From positions 1 to 47,223 of the IMG/VR virus record IMGVR_UViG_3300028030_000019: DNA of 47,223 bases; one strand, 5' to 3'. Numbering within the stretch: the first letter of the stretch is position 1; every line of letters begins with the position of its first letter. The position numbers and the translations under genes were made by a program. The notes under the pieces were generated by a model. It saw only the letters and a program-made list of their open reading frames with translations. It was not told where the DNA came from and did not search any database. Below are positions 1 through 7,149 of this stretch, piece after piece. This DNA comes from a virus.

Positions 1-30
1 GGGTTAAAAGATTTATATGATATAATTTTA
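1..30 (+). repeat. 30-bp direct repeat, copy 1 (cassette boundary)
   Basis: This 30-bp stretch recurs exactly at 942..971. It holds the right arm of a terminator-like hairpin (gggtt) followed by an extended -10 promoter. At the second copy it lies just after the end of one regulatory gene and before the next leader RNA, so it marks the joint between tandem cassettes. The window opens inside it, so a further cassette may lie to the left. Confidence 0.9.
18..26 (+). promoter_or_regulatory. Extended -10 promoter of cassette 1
   Basis: The sequence TGATATAAT is a perfect sigma70 extended -10 element. The expected start of transcription is about nucleotide 31-33, which coincides with the first strand of the leader pseudoknot, so the RNA should begin base-paired. 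The same TATGATATAAT motif recurs on the plus strand at about 957..966, 3276..3285, 4173..4182 and 9256..9265. Confidence 0.75.
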
Positions 31-133
31 TTAATACTTTTAGTGGGAGTCCAATTCCAAATATAGAAAGTTCTTATCACTCGGTAAGGACTTCTACTAA
101 AGGTATTAATTTAGATGTTTGAATTGGACTCTC
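30..133 (+). ncRNA. Pseudoknot leader RNA, element 1
   Basis: Three helices can be read directly. Helix A pairs 30-44 with 96-110 (15 bp, one G:U). Helix B pairs 45-57 with 121-133 (13 bp, one G:U). Helix C pairs 68-76 with 85-93 (9 bp, one G:U). The strand order A-B-C-C'-A'-B' makes A and B cross, so this is a pseudoknot. A' contains the AAAGG ribosome binding site (99-103), and B' covers codons 3-7 of the gene starting at 115. The fold should therefore block translation, which suggests a regulatory switch or autoregulation. Elements 2 and 3 have the same topology with different sequences. Confidence 0.75.
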
Positions 134-915
134 AATCATCAACCTTTACTTATTATTGTCCTATTACTTTTAAAGGAATAAAGGTGCAAAATCTTATTAC
201 TATTGAAAATACACAAGCTGTTGTATCATTAAATACTATTATTAAATTCTCTGAACTTGGAGAACAAGCTATAAAAAAAATAGTTAAACGAAAGATAAAT
301 ATGTTAATTAAGAATGGATTAAGTTATCCATACGATTTGTCAGAAGACTTAAATTATTCTGAAATGAAATTTGATGAAAAATCTTGTACTTTGCTTTTAA
401 CATTATTGCCAAATAATGAAATTACTGAAAAATTTAAAGAAGAACTTGTAAACCAATTTTTTACTATGAGAGATGAAATTCAAAAGATTAGAGAAGATGC
501 TTTAAGACTTGAATTTAAAGAAGAAAAAGCTAAAGCAATAAGAGAAGCTAAGAAGCCTAAAGTATATGCTAATGGGTTCATGAGCTTAAAAGGGTGTTTG
601 GTAGAGCTAAGAGAACAAGGTATAGAAACTATAAAAGAGAATGAAGCATGGGATATGTTGGTTCACTATGGTTATGTGAAAACAATGCCTAAAATTACAA
701 TTAAAAGAGATATAGATACAGATAATGAAATAGCTAAGTATGTTATGGCTTCCAGAACCAGCTATGGATTACCTACATTTGATTTAAAGTTTATTAATGA
801 CTTAGTGTATCAATATATTCAAGATGGTAAACCTAAACCAGAAGAAGCTGATGAGTTAAGAGAAAGATTTTCTAAAGCTGCTATAAAATATGTAGATGAA
901 AATCTACTTATTTAG
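115..915 (+). CDS. Antirepressor-like regulatory protein, cassette 1
   Basis: This 266-residue protein is modular. Its N-terminal half (about 1-130) is not recognised, although the stretch around residues 95-125 resembles the end of a Rha-type domain. A short Lys/Glu-rich helix follows. The C-terminal domain (about 142-260) begins with AKKPKVYANGFMSLKGC and is shared with the genes at 1216 and 3452. Such swapped N-termini on a common C-terminus are typical of phage antirepressor and KilA-N/Bro-type regulators. The start at 115 has AAAGG 11 nt upstream, inside the leader pseudoknot. The gene ends in a 28-nt sequence that is repeated at the end of the next cassette. Its DNA-binding or partner-binding role is inferred from family context only. 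Confidence 0.75.
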   Translation: MFELDSQSSTFTYYCPITFKGIKVQNLITIENTQAVVSLNTIIKFSELGEQAIKKIVKRKINMLIKNGLSYPYDLSEDLNYSEMKFDEKSCTLLLTLLPNNEITEKFKEELVNQFFTMRDEIQKIREDALRLEFKEEKAKAIREAKKPKVYANGFMSLKGCLVELREQGIETIKENEAWDMLVHYGYVKTMPKITIKRDIDTDNEIAKYVMASRTSYGLPTFDLKFINDLVYQYIQDGKPKPEEADELRERFSKAAIKYVDENLLI

Positions 916-934
916 AACCAAACAAAGAACTCCC
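907..934 (+). repeat. 28-nt 3'-end repeat, copy 1
   Basis: This 28-nt sequence spans the last codons, the stop and the start of the terminator of the first cassette gene. It is identical to 1930..1957 at the end of the second cassette gene. With the 30-bp repeat at 1 and 942 it gives short homologies on both sides of the cassette, suited to duplication or exchange by recombination. Confidence 0.85.
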
Positions 935-945
935 ATTTGGGGGTT
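928..945 (+). terminator. Hairpin after cassette 1 gene
   Basis: AACTCCC pairs with GGGGGTT (one G:U) across a 4-nt loop. The hairpin follows the stop codon at 913-915 by 12 nt and runs into the promoter of cassette 2. It lacks a clean U-run, so termination may be inefficient. Confidence 0.5.
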
Positions 946-971
946 AAAAGATTTATATGATATAATTTTAT
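942..971 (+). repeat. 30-bp direct repeat, copy 2, with promoter of cassette 2
   Basis: This is identical to 1..30. It carries the extended -10 TGATATAAT (about 958-966). The predicted transcription start, about 973, coincides with the first base of the 23-bp stem of the second leader RNA. Confidence 0.85.
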
Positions 972-972
972 A

Positions 973-1146
973 GACAATTTCAATAAGTCTATTGGAAGTT
1001 TTCTTTGGCGAGTCTTTCTGCCAATGGACTTATTGAAGTTGTTACAAGTTTACTGAATGGTGTTCAAGCCACTTTCTAGGTATTCAGAGATGAATACCAT
1101 TGAGTAAACTTATTGTTTTGTAAGATTAGAGAGTAGCTTGAACACC
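973..1146 (+). ncRNA. Pseudoknot leader RNA, element 2, with extra 5' hairpin
   Basis: A 23-bp hairpin with three G:U pairs comes first (973-995 with 1021-1043). A pseudoknot with the same strand order as element 1 follows. Helix A pairs 1046-1058 with 1099-1111 (one mismatch). Helix B pairs 1059-1069 with 1136-1146 (11 bp, perfect). Helix C pairs 1079-1085 with 1092-1098 (7 bp). A and B abut with no spacer, as in element 1. G:U pairs in place of A:U or G:C favour an RNA rather than a DNA structure. The gene starts 70 nt downstream, so unlike element 1 this one does not cover the ribosome binding site. Confidence 0.75.
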
Positions 1147-1215
1147 TATCTTCAAATCTTCATTAATTACTCACTTTTTATATTATTGTTCATACTTTAA
1201 TTAAAGGATAAATCT

Positions 1216-1938
1216 ATGAAAGATTTAATTGAATTAACACCAACAGAGAGTTTCTTGCAAAATGCAGGATTTACAATGACATTAAAAGATGTAGCTGACC
1301 AATATGGGAAAGAGAATTATAATTTAGTTAGAGATTTTAATTCTATGATTTCTACACTTGATGAAGATAGTCTTAGCCACCTCAAATTTGAGGGGGCTAA
1401 ATATAAAGATAAACAAAATAAAGAGCGACCAACATTGGTATTAGATTTTAAAACACTTATTTGGTTTATAGCTAAATTTGACCATAAATTGAGATTAGAT
1501 ATTATAAATTATGCTTTTGCACAATTAGAAGAGACAAACAAACAAGCTATAGAACAAGCTGTTAAAAATGCTAAAAAACCTAAAGTATATAAAAATGGTT
1601 ATATGAGTGTTAGAGGTTGTATAGGTGAAGCATTTGATGATATAGAAGAAGATATACTTGAAACTGATGTTTGGAACGCTTTAGTATGGAATGGACTAGC
1701 TAGAACCAGAGCTAAGATAACAATTAGAAGAGAAATACCTGAAAACCTAGATGGAATAGTAGGGAAAATGAATTTAAATATACCTACATATAGACCTGAT
1801 ATAGTTAGAGAAACTTACAATAAATGGCTAGAAGCTGGTTCTCCTACTAAAACAGAGTATGAAAGACTAACAGAAGAATTTAAACAAATAGCTGATTATT
1901 ATGAAGCTAAGATAGAAGAAGCTAAAAAGCTTATTTAG
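1216..1938 (+). CDS. Rha-like phage regulatory protein, cassette 2
   Basis: This 240-residue protein has an N-terminal Rha-like domain (about 10-108). The recognisable features are the NLVRDFNSMI helix and the closing LRLDIINYAFAQLEE segment. A shared C-terminal domain (about 122-240) begins AKKPKVYKNGYMSVRGC. Rha-family proteins are phage regulators, some of which interfere with growth in particular hosts; the exact target here is unknown. The start is well supported by AAAGGA 7 nt upstream of ATG. The C-terminal domain is clearly homologous to those of the genes at 115 and 3452, which shows that the three genes arose by duplication with exchange of the N-terminal module. Confidence 0.8.
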   Translation: MKDLIELTPTESFLQNAGFTMTLKDVADQYGKENYNLVRDFNSMISTLDEDSLSHLKFEGAKYKDKQNKERPTLVLDFKTLIWFIAKFDHKLRLDIINYAFAQLEETNKQAIEQAVKNAKKPKVYKNGYMSVRGCIGEAFDDIEEDILETDVWNALVWNGLARTRAKITIRREIPENLDGIVGKMNLNIPTYRPDIVRETYNKWLEAGSPTKTEYERLTEEFKQIADYYEAKIEEAKKLI

Positions 1939-1957
1939 AACCAAACAAAGAACTCCC
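1930..1957 (+). repeat. 28-nt 3'-end repeat, copy 2
   Basis: This is identical to 907..934. It covers the end of the Rha-like gene, its TAG stop at 1936-1938 and the left arm of the terminator. Confidence 0.85.
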
Positions 1958-1968
1958 TAAAAAGGGAG
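1953..1968. terminator. Bidirectional terminator between cassette 2 and nrdB unit
   Basis: CTCCC pairs with GGGAG across six nucleotides. It lies between the stop of the plus-strand Rha-like gene and the end of the minus-strand nrdB transcription unit. In the minus direction the hairpin follows the small hydrophobic ORF ending at 1971. Confidence 0.55.
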
Positions 1969-1970
1969 AA

Positions 1971-2048
1971 CTACAATATAACTGATAATACCATACTGAT
2001 AATCATAGATACTTTCAATGCTATAAGCCCTAAAATAAAGTCTTTCAT
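1971..2048 (-). CDS. 25-residue hydrophobic peptide downstream of nrdB
   Basis: An ATG at 2048 has a strong AAAGGAG site about 7 nt upstream. It opens a 25-codon frame, MKDFILGLIALKVSMII followed by SMVLSVIL. Almost the whole peptide is one membrane-spanning helix. It is the last frame of the minus-strand nrdB unit and is followed at once by the bidirectional hairpin. A second, 8-codon frame with GGAG lies between it and nrdB (start near 2100). Function is unknown. It could be a real micro-protein or chance, and the ribosome binding site is the main support. Confidence 0.4.
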   Translation of the reverse strand: MKDFILGLIALKVSMIISMVLSVIL

Positions 2049-2152
2049 AATCTACTCCTTTCATAGAATCAATTCTAAGCCCTTTTCTTTTTTGTACTCA
2101 TACTCTAACTCCTATTAAACGCTTAGAATCAGAGTATGTTATGTTATGATTT

Positions 2153-3187
2153 TTAGAAATCATCTAAATCTATTGAACCAATAGAATAGGTTTTTACTTG
2201 AGTTTCAAAAAAGTTAGATTTAACATTGTTTCTTTCATCTATTCTATCTTTAATAAGTTTTTGTAAACTAGTAGTTGGTCTTTCTGGAAATGGTAATGGA
2301 AGATGTAATATTTTAGCTCTGTCATTGACAAAATTCTCTATAGTGGTTTGAACCAATTCTGGAGTAAGTCCAAGTATAGGATATGGTTCTAATGATTTAG
2401 CATATTCCATTTCTATATCATAAGCCTCAATAAGCATATTAAGCATCTCATCTTTTACAGAAAAAGTAAAACGGTTCTCTCTATATATTGTATTTACTAT
2501 ATTTGCAAATATAACCAGATGCAGAACAATTTCGTCTGTAGCGATTTCACTAAGTCCATCACTACTACCTTGTATTTTATCTCCCATAACAAAAATATAT
2601 GTAAATCCTGTTAAAAAGAAAATACCTTCAAGGCACACACTACACATAGCAGACATAAGAAAATCTTTTTGAGTTTCACCATTAATATATCTTGCATACA
2701 TATCTGCTATTCGTTGGTTCTTAAGAGCTATGCTTGGTTCTGTCTTATATAAATCAAAGATTTCATTTGAGTTACCTACATTATCAAGTAAAAAAGAATA
2801 CATGTCCGAATGGACTATCTCTTGTTCAGCTTGTTTAATTATAGTTGCTCTAACTATTTGATTATTAGCTTTAGGTGCTAAATCTATTAAAAAGTTAGTT
2901 TGAATTGAATCATCAAAAGATAGTTGGCTAAATACTCTTTTATATATCTCTTTTTCATTTGGTGATAATAAACTATAATTCTTTTTTTCTGTTGATACAT
3001 TAACTTGTTGAGGAGTCCAAAATCTATTCATAGCCATTCTATAAAGTTCTTTACTCCATTTATATCTAGGTCTATTAAAATCTATAAAACCTGTATTTAG
3101 TCTAGTAATGATGTTCTTTGGTTCAAATATTCTCTCATCTAATATTTCACAGCCATTTGGATTAAAGTATTTTGTAGAAGTTATCAT
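2153..3187 (-). CDS. nrdB: Ribonucleotide reductase class I small subunit (R2)
   Basis: This is a 344-residue R2 protein, the subunit that makes the radical used by NrdA to reduce ribonucleotides to dNTPs. Expected iron ligands can be placed at D93 (DSIQ), E123 and H126 (EIVH), E187 (CLEG) and H223. The radical tyrosine is Y130 in HSDMY. At the last metal site the text reads DEIVLH, that is E219-x3-H223, whereas the family has E-x2-H, so one residue appears inserted. No nrdA is present in the window, so the partner would be host-encoded or lie elsewhere in the phage. The start has AAGGA 8 nt upstream. The gene stands alone on the minus strand between two plus-strand regulatory cassettes. Confidence 0.93.
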   Translation of the reverse strand: MITSTKYFNPNGCEILDERIFEPKNIITRLNTGFIDFNRPRYKWSKELYRMAMNRFWTPQQVNVSTEKKNYSLLSPNEKEIYKRVFSQLSFDDSIQTNFLIDLAPKANNQIVRATIIKQAEQEIVHSDMYSFLLDNVGNSNEIFDLYKTEPSIALKNQRIADMYARYINGETQKDFLMSAMCSVCLEGIFFLTGFTYIFVMGDKIQGSSDGLSEIATDEIVLHLVIFANIVNTIYRENRFTFSVKDEMLNMLIEAYDIEMEYAKSLEPYPILGLTPELVQTTIENFVNDRAKILHLPLPFPERPTTSLQKLIKDRIDERNNVKSNFFETQVKTYSIGSIDLDDF

Positions 3188-3276
3188 ATCTATTCCTTTT
3201 TAAATCCAAAGAATAGCACAATAAGAGTTTAGAACCAATAAGAGATGTTATCTATTGTTTTTCATTAAGTAATCTA

Positions 3277-3285
3277 TGATATAAT
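3277..3285 (+). promoter_or_regulatory. Extended -10 promoter of cassette 3
   Basis: TGATATAAT matches the extended -10 elements of cassettes 1 and 2. The predicted transcription start at about 3291 is the first base of helix A of the third leader RNA. Confidence 0.75.
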
Positions 3286-3290
3286 TCTAA

Positions 3291-3405
3291 TAAGAACTTT
3301 ATAGGTGTCTAACCATAGTCTGGTTACTCTATATCACTTGGTATAGGGTAGCCACTGTATAGATAGCTGTAAGGTTCTTAATTGTAATGACTATGATTAG
3401 ACACC
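3291..3405 (+). ncRNA. Pseudoknot leader RNA, element 3
   Basis: Helix A pairs 3291-3302 with 3369-3380 (12 bp, two G:U). Helix B pairs 3304-3320 with 3389-3405 (16 of 17 positions). Helix C pairs 3321-3335 with 3340-3354 (15 bp, three G:U, 4-nt loop). The order A-B-C-C'-A'-B' and the near-abutting A and B match elements 1 and 2, although the sequences do not align. The KilA-N gene starts 46 nt after the structure. Conservation of topology without sequence is strong evidence that the fold itself is selected. Confidence 0.78.
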
Positions 3406-3451
3406 ATAATCATTAAACCTTAAAATTATCATTGTCTGAAAGAAAAAAGCT

Positions 3452-4114
3452 ATGGATTTAGAACTACATAGTTTTAGTAAAGAAGCTATATCAAGTAAAG
3501 AAGTAATGTTTGCATTACAGAATGGTTTGTGGATTAATGCTACAACAACAGCTAAAGAGTTTGGTAAACGATTGGATAATTATTGGAGAGATGAAAAAGA
3601 ATACATAGAAGCATTGGCTGAACTTAACTCCCTCAATATGAGTGATTTAAAAATAACAAAGCAAGGTAAATATGGTGGCACTTACTTGCACCCAGAGCTT
3701 GTGGTTAATTTTGCAAGATATTGTTCTCCCAGATTTGCTATAGAGTGCGATAGGTTTATTAAAGCAGAAATGATTAAAGTTAATCAAATTAAAACAGAAG
3801 CTTTGTTAGAACAAGCAGAGAAAGAAAAACAAAGAGCAGTAGCTGAAGCTAAAAAATGTAAGATATATGATGATGGAACAATGACAGTAAGAGGAGTTAT
3901 CCAACATCTTGGATTAGATGTATCTGAAGATTTTGTATGGGAAGCTCTTACATGGAAAGGGTGGAATGAAGATATTACAAAAGTTACTAAATATAGAAGA
4001 CTACCTAAAGATACTCCAAGTTATATAGGAACTAATAGGGGTTCACAAGCACCTACATACTACCCACAAGTAGTTAAACAAGCTGTAATTGACTATATAA
4101 AACAAATTGATTGA
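3452..4114 (+). CDS. KilA-N domain regulatory protein, cassette 3
   Basis: This 220-residue protein has an N-terminal KilA-N domain (about 15-108). Its hallmarks are WINATTTAKEFGKRLDNYW, a GTYLHPELVVNFARYCSP segment and the closing FAIECDRFIKAEM. A short Lys/Glu helix follows, then a C-terminal domain (about 132-220) starting AKKCKIYDDGTMTVRG. That domain is a diverged, shorter version of the one in the genes at 115 and 1216. KilA-N is a DNA-binding module of phage and large-virus regulators. The ribosome binding site is weak (GAAAG-rich), which fits translation controlled through the leader. A perfect palindromic terminator follows. Confidence 0.85.
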   Translation: MDLELHSFSKEAISSKEVMFALQNGLWINATTTAKEFGKRLDNYWRDEKEYIEALAELNSLNMSDLKITKQGKYGGTYLHPELVVNFARYCSPRFAIECDRFIKAEMIKVNQIKTEALLEQAEKEKQRAVAEAKKCKIYDDGTMTVRGVIQHLGLDVSEDFVWEALTWKGWNEDITKVTKYRRLPKDTPSYIGTNRGSQAPTYYPQVVKQAVIDYIKQID

Positions 4115-4118
4115 TTAT

Positions 4119-4142
4119 CAACTGCTCAAATTTGAGCAGTTG
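4119..4142. terminator. 24-bp perfect palindrome terminator after KilA-N gene
   Basis: The two 12-nt arms are perfectly complementary, with CAACTGCTCAAA on the left. The palindrome begins 5 nt after the stop of the KilA-N gene and is followed by a pyrimidine-rich run, as expected for an intrinsic terminator. Confidence 0.7.
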
Positions 4143-4174
4143 TTCCTCTTCTTCAGCTTATTTAAGTAATCTAT

Positions 4175-4182
4175 GATATAAT
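4175..4182 (+). promoter_or_regulatory. Extended -10 promoter pointing into the convergent structural genes
   Basis: The motif TATGATATAAT (4173-4182) matches the three cassette promoters, and its upstream AAGTAATC is shared with the cassette 3 promoter. No plausible gene follows on the plus strand. The transcript would start near 4189 and read antisense into the gene ending at 4279. Hairpins 4189-4196 with 4215-4222 and 4241-4247 with 4258-4264 lie downstream. It may drive a small antisense RNA or be the remnant of a fourth cassette. Confidence 0.55.
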
Positions 4183-4278
4183 TTTATTGCTATTTAGAGT
4201 TTATTTAGCGATTATAAATAGTTTCATTTTCATTTGTTATCTCTACTGGTTTTATCTAGTAGAGAACTCCTTGTTATC

Positions 4279-4836
4279 TTATAAAGTAGTTCTAGCTAAT
4301 CTTCGTCTAAAATCTTCATTTTCTTGCAAATATCTATCTATTTCACTAGTTGTAGCACCTCTATTGACTTGTCTAGCCCTATATTTAGAGGTAACATTTT
4401 CATTATATGCTTTAGCAGCATTAGTATAATTAGCTCTACCAAGTTTTCTATTAAATCTATTGTTTCTAACTTGTTCTCTATAGTTTTTATATGCTAACCA
4501 ACTATTAAAAGTACCTAATCCAATCTTAGCAGCATCTAAAGTATTTCCAATATTCCAATCAGAAAAAAATGAAGTTGGTTCTGTAGTAGGTGGTCTATAT
4601 GTTTTAGCTAGATTAGAACCAATATAATCACTTTGCTGAGTGCTTATTCTATCATCATACCATCTAGCATATGGATTATCTATACTTGAAGGCATTAAAT
4701 AGTCTAAACTTGTATTCATGTCTGTATTATTTAAATAACCAACTCTATTCCATTCTTTAGTTAGACCTTTTATTTTATCATCAAAAGTAAGATAATCTTG
4801 TCCTGCCATTCTATAAAAATCATCATATTTTCCCAT
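4279..4836 (-). CDS. Probable virion or tail-associated protein, 185 residues
   Basis: I do not recognise this family. The protein starts MGKYDDFYRMAGQDYLTF and has a hydrophilic N-terminal half. A central stretch (about 95-120, NIGNTLDAAKIGLGTFNSWLAY) could be a short amphipathic or membrane segment, and the C-terminus is Arg/Asn-rich and helical (about 120-185). It is the last of four consecutive minus-strand genes (4279..9213), with 3-nt spacing from the 769-residue gene, and this group lies next to the virion RNA polymerase. Small ejected proteins of podoviruses often look like this, so a virion role is inferred from position and composition. Confidence 0.6.
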   Translation of the reverse strand: MGKYDDFYRMAGQDYLTFDDKIKGLTKEWNRVGYLNNTDMNTSLDYLMPSSIDNPYARWYDDRISTQQSDYIGSNLAKTYRPPTTEPTSFFSDWNIGNTLDAAKIGLGTFNSWLAYKNYREQVRNNRFNRKLGRANYTNAAKAYNENVTSKYRARQVNRGATTSEIDRYLQENEDFRRRLARTTL

Positions 4837-4839
4837 ATT

Positions 4840-7149
4840 TCACTCCTCTATATATAAATTACTAATATCTAAGAATTTATCCAAATCATTTAATATAAAA
4901 TCAATAGATATATCTTCTACATATTCTATTATATCTGTGTTTAATACACGATTATAATATTCTTCTGGTGATTCTAAAAAAAGATTAAAATCTATATTCT
5001 CTTTTGAGCCACCAAGCTCATCTTGTTTAGCTTCTAGTTCTCTTGTACGTTGGTTCAGAAGAGTTAAGAAGTCTTTCATAGATTCCTGCTTTTCTATAGC
5101 CATATCTTCAATAACAGCATCAGTAGCATTTAAAGCACTTGAAGCTAAAAGCATATATAGTTCTTTATCGCTTGTAACCTTGCCTGTTTCAACAGTTAAA
5201 GCTATGTAGACTATAGCTATTAGCCCTCTTAAAAAATTGTTATTTGTTTGCTCTAACGACCATTTAAGAGCATAATTTAGACCATAAGATATAGCTATAG
5301 TTTCTGTTATAGTAGTGAGAACAACTGATAACGAAGTACCAGCACCTAATGTAGCGACAGTGACTGCTATTGCTACTACAACAAGTACAATTTGTATAAA
5401 ATTTATGAACCAACCTTTCTCATACCAATGTAGATGCTGTGTTGTAGAAGCAAAATTCAATAGTTGTATAGAACTATCATATAACAAATATCTATCTGTA
5501 AAATTACATCTATTTAAAGTTTCCATTAAAAGAGGAAAAGAAAAATCTATACCACTTGCATCTTGGAATGTCATAGCATCTAATAGATTATAAGTATATC
5601 CTTTTTTATGCCCACCATCTTTAATGACAGAACTTATAGATATTGTATCAACATCAATAATAGTGTATTCTGTAGTATCTTGATAAACTAATCTCATGAC
5701 AGCTTTAACAAAATTACTTTTTTGATAATTTTGAGAATTGTCATCTGATACTCCATTATTTCCAAGTTCATCGAGTGGTTCATCTACTTGCATAGCAAAG
5801 ATATACATTGTATATTTATGTGTATATGATATACCAGCAAATGTCTCTTTTTTAATATTTTTAATCTCTATAGATTTATTATACCTAGAACCAGAAATTT
5901 GTTGATTTATATGTTTTATATTGAATAAATAAGTATTCTGTTGATACCCATTATTATTAATAGTATTATTTGTAGTTGTATATTGTTTAATTAACTCAAA
6001 TGTCTTATATAATGCTTTTATATTGGATTTTGTTCTTCTATTGACATTTAATCCAAATTCAACAAAAGTATCTTTTGTATGTGAAAATGTCTCATTAGCT
6101 TCTTGTTGGTCAACTGGGTCATTATTCTTTCCTGTAATACTATTATGTAAATCAAGCATAGATATACCAAGTTTTTTACATATAGCTTTAGTGTCGTTAT
6201 ATCTATTTGGATTGCTATTTTTCATATCTATAACATATTCACCATTAAATTTCATAGTTATTACAGGAGTAATAGCGAATATACTATATGTATTAGCATT
6301 GGTTTCACCATCTTTATCTTCAAGTTCTGGAATAGCATTAGAACCAAGTTGATAAGTCCAGTAATAACAACATTCTCCTCCATCAACTCCAAAGATTACT
6401 ATTATCTTATTAAGTTTATCAGAAGCGTCTGTATTGGCTGTTCTTACATCATGATAATATATATCATTAGTAGCCTCGTCTCTTAATTGTAAGCCAAATA
6501 TAGGACATTCTGTACCATCATTAAGTACTTTTGTCATTTTAACTATATCTTGAATTCTAAGGTCTAAATTTGTTATACTTCTGTTTCCACTTCCATTTGA
6601 GCAATCATTATCTGGTAAGGTTATAGTTAAGTTAGGTTCATCAAAGTAATTATTATTAATTACTTCAGTTATATGGACTATACCATTATTTCCAACAGTA
6701 TATCCATTATTTTCCATATAGTAATAAGTCAAACATTGCATAGATGGAGTTAATGTATCAGAGTACCATTTGATTGTTACATCTTCTTGCTCTGAACCAG
6801 CTACACCAGCATGATTGAGTAATTCATTAAAAAGAGTATTATTATAATTTGTAGCTTCTCCTGCTACAAAAAATTTAGGAAGTCCATCTAATGACTTATT
6901 TTCTATATATTTAAATGTTTGCTTAAGTTTTAACATTTTGCCATATAATAATTCATCTTTTATCTCTTCACCTATAGAGGTGTTTTTAATATGAGCTTGT
7001 TGGTTCAGAATAAGTATTGGTTGTTTTTGTTTTGAATCTATAGAAAGAAAAGGTTGAGATGAAACAGTAACTGTTTGTATCGTTTCACCTTTAAATAAGT
7101 CTCCAAACCAATCACTAATAGCATGTAATCTTTCAGAGAACCAACTCAT
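4840..7149 (-). CDS. Large structural protein, probably tail, 769 residues
   Basis: The N-terminal 520 residues are rich in Asn, Thr and Ile, with beta-type alternation, as in tail or fibre proteins. A strongly hydrophobic segment follows at about 580-650 (WFINFIQIVLVVVAIAVTVA and further helices). The last 100 residues are acidic and helical. The hydrophobic part suggests membrane insertion during DNA ejection. No enzymatic motif was seen. The gene starts directly after the stop of the 513-residue gene (7150) and ends 3 nt before the next, so it is co-transcribed with neighbouring structural genes. The family is not recognised, and the tail/ejection role is an inference. Confidence 0.6.
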   Translation of the reverse strand: MSWFSERLHAISDWFGDLFKGETIQTVTVSSQPFLSIDSKQKQPILILNQQAHIKNTSIGEEIKDELLYGKMLKLKQTFKYIENKSLDGLPKFFVAGEATNYNNTLFNELLNHAGVAGSEQEDVTIKWYSDTLTPSMQCLTYYYMENNGYTVGNNGIVHITEVINNNYFDEPNLTITLPDNDCSNGSGNRSITNLDLRIQDIVKMTKVLNDGTECPIFGLQLRDEATNDIYYHDVRTANTDASDKLNKIIVIFGVDGGECCYYWTYQLGSNAIPELEDKDGETNANTYSIFAITPVITMKFNGEYVIDMKNSNPNRYNDTKAICKKLGISMLDLHNSITGKNNDPVDQQEANETFSHTKDTFVEFGLNVNRRTKSNIKALYKTFELIKQYTTTNNTINNNGYQQNTYLFNIKHINQQISGSRYNKSIEIKNIKKETFAGISYTHKYTMYIFAMQVDEPLDELGNNGVSDDNSQNYQKSNFVKAVMRLVYQDTTEYTIIDVDTISISSVIKDGGHKKGYTYNLLDAMTFQDASGIDFSFPLLMETLNRCNFTDRYLLYDSSIQLLNFASTTQHLHWYEKGWFINFIQIVLVVVAIAVTVATLGAGTSLSVVLTTITETIAISYGLNYALKWSLEQTNNNFLRGLIAIVYIALTVETGKVTSDKELYMLLASSALNATDAVIEDMAIEKQESMKDFLTLLNQRTRELEAKQDELGGSKENIDFNLFLESPEEYYNRVLNTDIIEYVEDISIDFILNDLDKFLDISNLYIEE

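Noticed and set aside
30-1146. Type III toxin-antitoxin RNA (ToxI-like pseudoknot repeats)
   Set aside because: No tandem short repeats and no ToxN/AbiQ-like endoribonuclease gene; the downstream genes are antirepressor-like.
30-3405. Leader pseudoknots as HDV-like self-cleaving ribozymes (same strand order P1-P2-P3-P3'-P1'-P2')
   Set aside because: The first helix is 12-15 bp rather than the fixed 7 bp. No conserved core cytidine region was found between A' and B', and cleavage at the 5' end of A would remove almost nothing from the transcript.
4187-4429. 80-residue hydrophobic plus-strand ORF
   Set aside because: It overlaps the end of the minus-strand gene at 4279, has no ribosome binding site and looks like a shadow of AT-rich sequence.
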